NCBI GenBank assembly: GCA_003511885.1
Contig: DOIX01000221.1
Coordinates: 1-22,564, forward strand
DNA from: Cyanobacteria bacterium UBA11153
GTDB lineage: Bacteria; Cyanobacteriota; Cyanobacteriia; Cyanobacteriales; Coleofasciculaceae
Length of the DNA: 22,564 bases
Direction: 5' to 3'
Shown here: positions 8,517 to 15,578 of the stretch, piece after piece
How the letters are laid out: each line of letters begins with the position of its first letter
Position numbering within the stretch: the first letter of the stretch is position 1
Notes under the pieces: generated by a model
What the model saw: only the letters and a program-made list of their open reading frames with translations
Database searches by the model: none
Told to the model about the DNA's origin: nothing
Translations under genes and position numbers: made by a program

Positions 8517-9674
8517 TTACTGGAAGATTGGGTATGAATTTTGCGACTTTCCGGAATTATTGAGTTTTTCACATAAATCCACATAATGTCGAGCCATGCG
8601 CGCCCAGCTATGTTGTTGTGCGATCGCTCTAGCTGCTTGACCCATTTTACACCTGAGTTCGCGATCGTCAATCAGTTTTGTGATTGTCTGTACTAAAGTC
8701 TCCATATCTTCTGAGTTGGGCAATACGAATCCAGAATCTGAAGTCACAATTTCAGCACCACCTGTAGTAGCAGCCGTAATGATGGGTAGCCCCGATGCCA
8801 TTGCTTCCAACAATACGAGCGTACATGCCTCATAACGTGACGGAAAAATAAAAAAATCCACTCCTCGCATGATTTCTGCCACATCAGGCCGATATCCTAG
8901 AAAATGCACTCGTTCTCTCAAGCCCAGTTTAGCAGCTAAATCAAGATAGGGACTGCCTGCAATAGTGCCAACAACAACTAGGTGCAAATTGGGCACTTGA
9001 AGTAGGGCATAGAGTACTGTGTCTAAGTTTTTGCGAGGTGTCTGAATGTCTCCTACAAAAAGGGCAAGGGTTACCTCTTCAGGTAAACCTAATTTTATTC
9101 TGTCAGTTTTGCCGGGACAAAACTCTTGTAAATCAACGCCATTAACAATTACCTCTATAGATTCTGGGGCAACCCCGATTTCGATCAAATCCTGAGCTAC
9201 TTTCTGAGAAACTGCTACAACTACCTTGGCCTGACGGAAAGCTTTTTTTTCCCAATAGGCATTCAAAGTAGAATAAAATAACTGATACAAACCATATAAA
9301 TCTCTCCTTTGCTGCCAAGTATGAACGGGAGATTTCAACCATGAACTGTGGACGAAATGTACTGCATTAACATCTCCTGGAGTCGCAGTAATTGCTCCAT
9401 TAACTATTACTATATCGAGATTCGATCTGTGATGGCGTAGCCAATTAGCAGTCTGCCAAGAGAAAAGGATATTGCGGAGAAATACAGTGGGTAACTTTTG
9501 AACTGGAATATAAATCCACTCAACCTGACTATGATTTTGCAGTTCAGAATCTACACTACTGGATAATAAGGTGAGATGGTGACCGCAACGGATGGCTTCC
9601 CAAGCAATTTCATAGTTCACTCTTCCTTGACCATCCCCTTTGGTAAGACAATGCGTAACAATACAAAGCTTCAT
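8517..9674 (-). CDS. Family 4 glycosyltransferase (GT4)
   Basis: The 385-residue GT-B protein has TKGDGQGRVNYEIA (11-24) as N-terminal loop, the VHFVHSSWL segment (105-113), VNGVDLQEF (177-185), LFVGDIQTPRKNLDTVL (205-221) and the EX7E pair E282/E290 in EACTLVLLE, with Ala-Cys-Thr in place of the common Pro-Phe-Gly. It is a plausible exopolysaccharide sugar transferase. It lies 66 bp before the polymerase gene and 54 bp after the methyltransferase gene. The last ten or so codons are polar and non-conserved in appearance. Start ATG without a clear ribosome binding site. Confidence 0.92.
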   Translation of the reverse strand: MKLCIVTHCLTKGDGQGRVNYEIAWEAIRCGHHLTLLSSSVDSELQNHSQVEWIYIPVQKLPTVFLRNILFSWQTANWLRHHRSNLDIVIVNGAITATPGDVNAVHFVHSSWLKSPVHTWQQRRDLYGLYQLFYSTLNAYWEKKAFRQAKVVVAVSQKVAQDLIEIGVAPESIEVIVNGVDLQEFCPGKTDRIKLGLPEEVTLALFVGDIQTPRKNLDTVLYALLQVPNLHLVVVGTIAGSPYLDLAAKLGLRERVHFLGYRPDVAEIMRGVDFFIFPSRYEACTLVLLEAMASGLPIITAATTGGAEIVTSDSGFVLPNSEDMETLVQTITKLIDDRELRCKMGQAARAIAQQHSWARMARHYVDLCEKLNNSGKSQNSYPIFQ

Positions 9675-9728
9675 ATTTAAACCTGCTACTAAATGAAATT
9701 CAGGACTTAGGATTTATCCGTAGTGTAG

Positions 9729-11207
9729 TTATTGATAATTTGTAAATCTTGGCTCGCTAGGCACTTTATCGCAAAGCAATAATTTTCTAGTTTCGCTAGA
9801 AGATGGGAATATTTTAACTTCAGGAAATTGAGATTTAATTATATTAACAAATTCATCCATAGTATATTGAGGGATATTTTGCCATCTTTCGTACACATAC
9901 TGAGCTTCTGGAGGAATAAATTTCTCTAATTCTGGATGAGAAATAAACTCTATTAATACCCAACGTTTGGAAAAGTGGGATAACCGAATCAGAGTTTGTT
10001 CCAGATTAATGTGAGACTTGAGAGTTAAATGTTGCATCAAGGTGAGGCTTAATACTAGATCGCACTTCAGACGATCTTTGATAGAAGAGAAATAATCATT
10101 GCTTAAATCAGAATGCTGGGATGTCCAATCCATCACCAGGGGAATAACTGATAAATTATTTTTCTTACTATCAATATATAGTTTGCTTGCACAAGCTTCA
10201 TCTTCATCAAACGCTACAACTTGGCTGCCACAACGTCCTGCTAACTGAGAATACCATCCGCGATCGCTATCAGTATCTAATACAGAATTTGGTTTGAGTT
10301 CAGAGAATATTTTCTGAATGCTCTCTTGCTTTGCTGTCCATTTATCTGAAGGTACAAATGATGAAAAAAAGTTATCGTAACAGTTAGATTGCTGTATGTT
10401 TAAAGATGGAATTTTTATGTTCTCTACTTCTGCTTTTAGGCGATTCAAAAAATCTGAATGCGATTTCTGATTTTTGAAAAATAGAGAACGCTTGGTTGAA
10501 ACAAATCTATTTTTAACCCAAGGTCTAATTGGCCCAGGAGTATATCTCCTTGCTACCTTGATAATTTTTTTTAACAAACTATCAATACCAAAACGATCGG
10601 ATTTATCTCGCTCCTTCAATTTTGCTAATTCTTGAATGAGTTTATTTTGTCTATAATAATTATCTTTCATCAAAGATCTGCTTATGGAATAGCAGCCCTT
10701 GCTCATAAGTTCTAATGGAGTCAAAAAGTCCATCCGGAATTTTTCATATGTTTTCTCGGAAGAAATCTTCCGATCGTTAACAGAAACAATGGAACAAAAA
10801 TCTACATATATTGGTTTGCATCCATTAAACAAAATATTTAAGATCCGGGGATCGTAGTTGATTAGATCGTATTTGTTAAGTTTTAAATTCAAATCTAAAA
10901 TTAATAAAGCGGCATCTTTCAACATCAAGTCACACCATTCATGTGGATAGGTAACAAATGGAATAATCTTATGGTTCAAAATCATTGCCCATTCATCACT
11001 ATGTAGATTGGTAATTTCCGTTTCGACCAGGAGATCCTCTTGAATTAATTCTTGTACTATTCCTAGCTCGAATAGATTTCTGTAGAATAATGCCCAATCG
11101 GAACTTATGCCGCGATATAGTTGGTCATTGAACCAAAATAATCTTCCGTTTCTATCTACCATAGATAGAGGATGAGGCTTCAAGTCTTTACTGGAAATGT
11201 TTGGCAT
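9729..11207 (-). CDS. Kinase-like/class I SAM methyltransferase two-domain protein (NoeA-like)
   Basis: The 492-residue protein appears to have two parts. Residues about 20-140 contain YDPRILNILFNG with D119 and N124 spaced as in the kinase catalytic loop (D-x4-N), followed by IYVDFCSI with D136 at the DFG position. This resembles the C-lobe of LPS/aminoglycoside-type kinases but lacks a recognisable ATP-binding N-lobe. Residues about 285-470 look like a class I SAM methyltransferase: motif I SVLDTDSDRGWYSQLA (308-323), acidic strand end VVAFDEDE (330-337), and LVLSLTLMQHLT. Motif I has Asp where the first Gly of DxGxG is usual. The arrangement matches the NoeA-like family known from nodulation and exopolysaccharide loci. 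It may methylate a sugar of the polymer. Family recognised from memory; the reaction is inferred. About 78 bp separate it from the HepA-like gene. Confidence 0.75.
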   Translation of the reverse strand: MPNISSKDLKPHPLSMVDRNGRLFWFNDQLYRGISSDWALFYRNLFELGIVQELIQEDLLVETEITNLHSDEWAMILNHKIIPFVTYPHEWCDLMLKDAALLILDLNLKLNKYDLINYDPRILNILFNGCKPIYVDFCSIVSVNDRKISSEKTYEKFRMDFLTPLELMSKGCYSISRSLMKDNYYRQNKLIQELAKLKERDKSDRFGIDSLLKKIIKVARRYTPGPIRPWVKNRFVSTKRSLFFKNQKSHSDFLNRLKAEVENIKIPSLNIQQSNCYDNFFSSFVPSDKWTAKQESIQKIFSELKPNSVLDTDSDRGWYSQLAGRCGSQVVAFDEDEACASKLYIDSKKNNLSVIPLVMDWTSQHSDLSNDYFSSIKDRLKCDLVLSLTLMQHLTLKSHINLEQTLIRLSHFSKRWVLIEFISHPELEKFIPPEAQYVYERWQNIPQYTMDEFVNIIKSQFPEVKIFPSSSETRKLLLCDKVPSEPRFTNYQ

Positions 11208-11285
11208 TTTTGATTATTTCTTTCCACTATTTGAATGATTTTGGCAATTCTTTTCAGTCTGTATAATTCGATTTTTCTTTGATCT

Positions 11286-13136
11286 TTAATATTTTTCTTC
11301 TGAGGAAGACTGCATTTGGTGATATTGCCATAGCTTACCACGAAGTTGCAATAGTTCTTGGTATCCTCCTTGCTCAACAATTTGACCTCTATTGAGCACC
11401 ACAACTTTATCTGCTGAAGCAATTGTGGATAATCGATGAGCGATCGCAATTACCGTCCGCCCAAAAGATAGTTTTTCTAATGATTCCTGAATCAACCGCT
11501 CAGATACAGAGTCTAGGGCACTGGTTGCTTCATCCAGGATCAGAATATCTGGATTGCGGAGCAAAGCACGCGCGATCGCAATTCGTTGTCGCTGTCCCCC
11601 CGATAGTCTCACTCCCCGATCTCCCAATATGGTATCAAAACCCTCAGGCATTTCTTCGATAAACTCTAGAGCATTTGCTAAACGAGCCGCTTCCTGAATT
11701 TCCCGATCATCGGCTGCTTCTGTGCCGTAAGCAATATTGTTCCGGACAGATGTATTGAAAATAAATGTATCCTGACTGACAATTGCCATTTTTCTACGGA
11801 CTGAATCAATTTGAAACTCTCGCAAATCAACCCCATCAATTAGAATTTTTCCTCCTGTTGGATCGTAAAATCTGGGAATTAGATCTGCCAGTGTTGTTTT
11901 CCCTGAACCAGATGCACCAACCAGTGCAGTTGTTTGTCCTCTTTCAATCTTTAAGTTAATATCTTTCAGTACTAAATTATTCTCGTCATATCCAAAATTA
12001 ACATATTCAAATTCAATTTCTTTCTGTAATTGTTGAAATTTTATCTCTCCATCTTGGAAATATACTTTATCATCGGTTCTTAATAACTCTTTTATGTTAC
12101 TGAGCGCTCCTTGAAAATCGCCCATCTTGGTTCTGGCATTATTAACCTGGCGCACAATTGGCATCAGTCGGAATAATACAAATAAGAAAGTCAGCAAAGA
12201 TGCGGGCTGTAACTGTCCATTTGGGATAAAAGTCGTAAAAGATAAAACCATCATTCCCATGATAATTGTAATAGCTACACCCTCGGAAATTGGTACTACT
12301 AGCGAACTAACTGATACAATTTTTCTACTAGCATTAACTATCCCTAAACTAGCATTATAAAATTTATTCCGCTCAAAATTTTGAGTACTAAATGCTTGAA
12401 CAGTGCGAATTCCATTAATAAATTCCACAGATGTACCTACAAACAATCCATTAGCCTTAGATCTTTCAAAACTTGCTTCTCTCACTTTGGTAATTAGGGT
12501 TGATAATCCCACAGCTTGTAAGCTAAATAACATCAATGAAACAATGGTCATTTGCCAGGAAATCAATACAATTGAAACTGCATAAGCTAAGAGTGTAGAG
12601 CCTCTAGCAACTAATACAGAAACAATATCAAAAGCCTGTTTTATTTGTTCAATTTCAGTTGTTAAACTATTGATCAGTTCGCCAGAGCGAGTTTGAGAAA
12701 AATAGCTTAAGCTCAATCCTTGAAGCTGTTCAAAAAGACGTTTGCGCAGTCCATCAACTAGTTCTATTTGAGCAATTTTACTATAAACCTGTCCTAAGTA
12801 GGTAAACCCACAACGGAGCCAAGTCATGAGAAGAATCAGAGCTGATACCCGATAAAGTCGCTCGGTGCTGGGTGCATTGACTCCCAGTATCCAAATATCA
12901 AACCATTCAATCCCCGTTTGAATTGGTGGGGCATCAGGATTGGTAAAGCTTTGTAAGAACGATAGGATGAAACCTACATCAAATCCTTCAAAGATTGCGG
13001 CAAGTAATGTATATATAACTGCCAGTATAGCAATCCGGCGAAATTGTTTAAACTCTCGGAGAATAAAAGAGTTATTGCGCCAGAATTTTGTAGTCTTGAG
13101 TAAATTCCAGATTGGCTTTGATAATATAAAACCCAT
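11286..13136 (-). CDS. hepA: HepA-like ABC exporter (fused membrane and ATPase domains)
   Basis: This half-transporter of the MsbA type has about six membrane segments in residues 35-335 and a complete nucleotide-binding domain. The ATPase motifs are Walker A GASGSGKT (407-414, K413), Q-loop Q455, signature LSGGQ (511-515), Walker B ILILDE (D535, E536) and H-loop H567. It would dimerise in the inner membrane and move lipid-linked sugar or glycolipid outward. The N-terminal sequence (NNSFILREFKQFRRIAILAV, EGFDVGF, TGIEWFDIWILGVN) and its closeness to a HepC-like gene match HepA of Anabaena, needed for the heterocyst envelope polysaccharide. The first start in frame is TTG at 13140-13142. I prefer the ATG two codons later; AGGA at 13148-13151 lies 5 bases from TTG and 11 from ATG, so it does not settle the choice. 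The gene begins 17 bases after the permease stop (11 if TTG is used). Confidence 0.9.
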   Translation of the reverse strand: MGFILSKPIWNLLKTTKFWRNNSFILREFKQFRRIAILAVIYTLLAAIFEGFDVGFILSFLQSFTNPDAPPIQTGIEWFDIWILGVNAPSTERLYRVSALILLMTWLRCGFTYLGQVYSKIAQIELVDGLRKRLFEQLQGLSLSYFSQTRSGELINSLTTEIEQIKQAFDIVSVLVARGSTLLAYAVSIVLISWQMTIVSLMLFSLQAVGLSTLITKVREASFERSKANGLFVGTSVEFINGIRTVQAFSTQNFERNKFYNASLGIVNASRKIVSVSSLVVPISEGVAITIIMGMMVLSFTTFIPNGQLQPASLLTFLFVLFRLMPIVRQVNNARTKMGDFQGALSNIKELLRTDDKVYFQDGEIKFQQLQKEIEFEYVNFGYDENNLVLKDINLKIERGQTTALVGASGSGKTTLADLIPRFYDPTGGKILIDGVDLREFQIDSVRRKMAIVSQDTFIFNTSVRNNIAYGTEAADDREIQEAARLANALEFIEEMPEGFDTILGDRGVRLSGGQRQRIAIARALLRNPDILILDEATSALDSVSERLIQESLEKLSFGRTVIAIAHRLSTIASADKVVVLNRGQIVEQGGYQELLQLRGKLWQYHQMQSSSEEKY

Positions 13137-13153
13137 ACACAATCAATTCCTGC

Positions 13154-13984
13154 CTAAATCACATCAGCAAAAGTCCGTTCCATTTTGCGGAAATACCAGA
13201 TTCCACTCACAAACAGCAAAGCAACAAACCCCACTGATAAAATAAATCCATGCAAATAAATCCGCGATTGTCCTCCCAAAATTGCCCAGCGAAAACCATC
13301 AATTACCCCTACCATCGGGTTCATCGAATACAACAACCGCCACTTTTCCGGGACAATGGTGCTACTAAAGCCTACAGGAGATATATATAACCCAAACTGG
13401 ACGATGAAGGGGACAATATACCGAAAATCTCTATATTTCACATTCAGGGAGGCTAGCCAAAGTCCTGCGCCAATGGAAGCGGCAAAGGCAATTAGAATAA
13501 ATAGCGGTAAAGTTAGGATTCGCCAACTGGGTACAAAGTTATACCAAGCCATCAATCCCAGCAAAATCATCCCCGAAACCATAAAATCTACAAAACTTAC
13601 TACCACCGCACTAGTGGGGACGATTAAACGGGGAAAGTAGACCTTGGAAATTAGGTTAGCATTGCCAATCAAGCTATTGCTGCACTCAGCCAGAGAATTA
13701 GCAAAGAATTGCCAGGGTAGCATAGCTGAAAAAACGAGAATGGGATAGGGCGCACCCTCAGAGGGTAACTTAGCTAAATTCCCAAATACTACCGTAAAGA
13801 CTACCATAGTTAAAAATGGTCGAATCAGCGCCCAAGCCATCCCAATTGCCGTTTGTTTGTATCGTACTAGGATATCGCGCCAAGCCAGGAAGTAGAATAA
13901 CTCGCGATAACGCCACAAGTCTTTCCAATATTGCTGTTCGGCACGACCTGCTTCTAAGATTAATTCAGGCGGATTTTGATTCAC
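13154..13984 (-). CDS. ABC-2 type polysaccharide/polyol-phosphate export permease (Wzm-like)
   Basis: The 276-residue integral membrane protein is the transmembrane subunit of a Wzm/TagG/KpsM-type ABC-2 exporter. The N-terminal amphipathic stretch YWKDLWRYRELFYFLAWRDI (19-38) and VRYKQTAIGMAWALIRP (40-56) is characteristic, and about six hydrophobic segments follow. SPVGFSS, LYSMNPMVGVIDGFRWA and the C-terminal YFRKMERTFADVI are also typical. It needs a separate Wzt ATPase, and none is present in the window. It sits between the hepC-like and hepA-like genes. The start is GTG at 13982-13984, the first initiation codon after an in-frame stop five codons upstream; no clear ribosome binding site precedes it. 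The family call is secure. The partner and cargo are unknown. Confidence 0.92.
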   Translation of the reverse strand: MNQNPPELILEAGRAEQQYWKDLWRYRELFYFLAWRDILVRYKQTAIGMAWALIRPFLTMVVFTVVFGNLAKLPSEGAPYPILVFSAMLPWQFFANSLAECSNSLIGNANLISKVYFPRLIVPTSAVVVSFVDFMVSGMILLGLMAWYNFVPSWRILTLPLFILIAFAASIGAGLWLASLNVKYRDFRYIVPFIVQFGLYISPVGFSSTIVPEKWRLLYSMNPMVGVIDGFRWAILGGQSRIYLHGFILSVGFVALLFVSGIWYFRKMERTFADVI

Positions 13985-14023
13985 GGTAATTCGATTTTAG
14001 ATGTTCTAGCGGTTCTTCAGATA

Positions 14024-14140
14024 GATTTATCGCCAAGGTTCAGTTTTAGCGCTTTTGGTACTTCTGGGATAATTGGCAGGTTTAGCTCATTCCATTCTGG
14101 GCGATGGTTTAGCTCGTTCCATCCTAGGCGATAAATCGCC
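14024..14140. repeat. Inverted and tandem repeats in the hepC-permease intergenic region
   Basis: The 292-bp space between the permease and the hepC-like gene contains two adjacent 27-bp copies (14079-14105 and 14106-14132) that differ at three positions. Immediately after lies the palindrome GGCGATAAATCGCC (14127-14140). An 11-bp arm GATTTATCGCC (14024-14034) pairs with GGCGATAAATC (14127-14137) and encloses the tandem copies. The unit resembles dispersed cyanobacterial palindromic repeats. A transcript running from hepC into the permease gene could form alternative hairpins here. A short plus-strand frame across it just reflects the repeat. Confidence 0.6.
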
Positions 14141-14276
14141 TACTACCAACTTCTATTTACTGTTTGTCACACTTGTCAGTTTCCTAGCTCTTTGCCCTTT
14201 CAGGTTTCCTCTTGCTATTGATTTGGTGCGATTTAGCTTTGAATCCAGGGTTGATAAACGGTATCTAGCCCTGCCT

Positions 14277-15146
14277 TTAAATTGCAGTACCTTGGCTGTC
14301 TGCCTCCAAATCTACGACACTCACTCCCGATCTTACCTGCGATCCAATCATTCCCGGCTTGAGATTTAGTTGTCGCTGACCCTCTAAGCTGAGTCCTACT
14401 GCATTATATATAGTGCAGGGACGGGAACCCACTAAACTCATTTCACCACGCAATACATTAATTAACTGAGGCAATTCGTCCAAGTTATACTTGCGCATCC
14501 ACCTTCCTAGAGGTGTAATCAAAGGATCGTTTTCCTGTTTGTACAAACCAGGAAGATAATTCATCACTTGATGATGGAGTTTTTCTGCCTCTACTACCAT
14601 AGTCCGAAACTTGAGGATCCGGAAGAGCTTACCGCGCTTGCCTACTCTCCACTGCTGAAAGAAAATTGGGCTATCGGAGGATATTGCGATCGCGAAAGCC
14701 AGTCCCAGCATCAATGGACTGAGGACTACAAAAAATATAGCTGCGATCGTCCAGTCTATCGCTAGTTTTAGATACCAAGTCAATGGATGGTGTTTTTTCT
14801 TCAAGTTAGACTTAGCAGGTATTTTGAGCGAGACTTTCTTCCCTGCTTTCTCACAGGCATCAGCCCAAAATCTTATTTCCGTTTCACCCAGCCCTAGATC
14901 CAGAGAAATCAGCTTTACCGGAGATATTTTTAAGCATTGAATTAACTTTTCTTGGTTTTCTAGGGCAGGTATATATAGCTGTTCTTTCGACTGGTTACGC
15001 CTGACCAATAGGTTATTTTGTCGCCACTTTATACTGTAGTTTTTCAAGTGACTGGCTTGTTTTTTGGGAGAAGAAATGTCTATCTGTCGTAGGAATACTT
15101 CAGGAGTTATATCTTCTGTCGAAGCTACTAGATCTTTCATTGTCAT
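14277..15146 (-). CDS. hepC: HepC-like initiating sugar-phosphate transferase, C-terminus short
   Basis: The 289-residue monotopic phosphoglycosyl transferase would transfer a sugar phosphate from a nucleotide sugar to undecaprenyl phosphate, starting the repeat unit. Residues 1-120 form the N-terminal region typical of HepC, with the GLGETEIRFWADACEKAGKK block (85-104). A membrane hairpin (about 128-150) and the catalytic domain follow: FFQQWRVGKRGKLF, KFRTM (179-183), DPLITPLGRWMRKYNLDELP with the Asp-Glu pair D223/E224, LINVLRGEMSLVGSRP (228-243). After KPGMIGSQVRS the protein ends at GTAI. Family members usually continue about 35-40 residues through a LDLEYL.NWSL..DLK region to GFGAY, and that part is missing; I did not find it in another frame downstream. 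It may be weakly active or inactive. Next to a hepA-like gene, as in Anabaena. Start ATG, with a second ATG two codons on. Confidence 0.85.
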   Translation of the reverse strand: MTMKDLVASTEDITPEVFLRQIDISSPKKQASHLKNYSIKWRQNNLLVRRNQSKEQLYIPALENQEKLIQCLKISPVKLISLDLGLGETEIRFWADACEKAGKKVSLKIPAKSNLKKKHHPLTWYLKLAIDWTIAAIFFVVLSPLMLGLAFAIAISSDSPIFFQQWRVGKRGKLFRILKFRTMVVEAEKLHHQVMNYLPGLYKQENDPLITPLGRWMRKYNLDELPQLINVLRGEMSLVGSRPCTIYNAVGLSLEGQRQLNLKPGMIGSQVRSGVSVVDLEADSQGTAI

Positions 15147-15578
15147 TCAGATTATTTGCTGAGTTATTTCTCATCTACACCAGTTTAAAATCGCTAAAAT
15201 TTCCTTGCGACTATCAAACTATTAAGTTTTGTTTAAGTAGATGAGAGCCAGAATGGGAGGATTTACCATCGGTTCACCTATTCTTCAACCTTGTTCCATC
15301 CATCTGCTTTTTATTTTGGCAATAATAAAATTGAGTGTCAAGACCAGATCGGTAATTTCACGTAAACTTGACGAAAAATTCATCTAAAAGACTGAAATGA
15401 CGATTTCTCGTACTTTAACTCTATCAATATTTTTGAGCGTCCCATCCATTCTTCCCCAAAAATTTACTTTTATTTTACAAAAAATTTACATTTGCCCCAC
15501 CCAAACTCGATCTGTAGAACCCACATTCCGCACTTCAGCTTGTAGCATGTAAAGTATAGAATTTGACGGAGCAGCAGC
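15147..15578. other. Intergenic region upstream of hepC-like gene
   Basis: This 432-bp space between two minus-strand genes holds no convincing coding sequence. Because it precedes the long hepC-to-epimerase run, the promoter for that run probably lies here, but I could not assign -35/-10 boxes. It contains a perfect 10-bp inverted repeat, TCTCATCTAC at 15169-15178 and GTAGATGAGA at 15237-15246, and within it a small palindrome AAACT-ATTA-AGTTT (15216-15229). The rest is AT-rich with no further recognisable structure. Confidence 0.5.
15169..15246. promoter_or_regulatory. 10-bp inverted repeat upstream of hepC-like gene
   Basis: Perfect arms TCTCATCTAC (15169-15178) and GTAGATGAGA (15237-15246) enclose 58 bases and lie 23-100 bases before the hepC-like ATG. 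Position suits a paired operator or a leader-RNA structure. No known binding site is recognised; the regulatory role is inference. Confidence 0.35.

Noticed and set aside
14079..14132. Possible CRISPR-like repeats
   Set aside because: Only two adjacent copies with no spacer between them and no cas genes nearby; this is a tandem duplication.
14073..14369. 98-codon plus-strand open frame across the hepC end
   Set aside because: Its first part is the translated 27-bp repeat and the rest is antisense to hepC; no family features.
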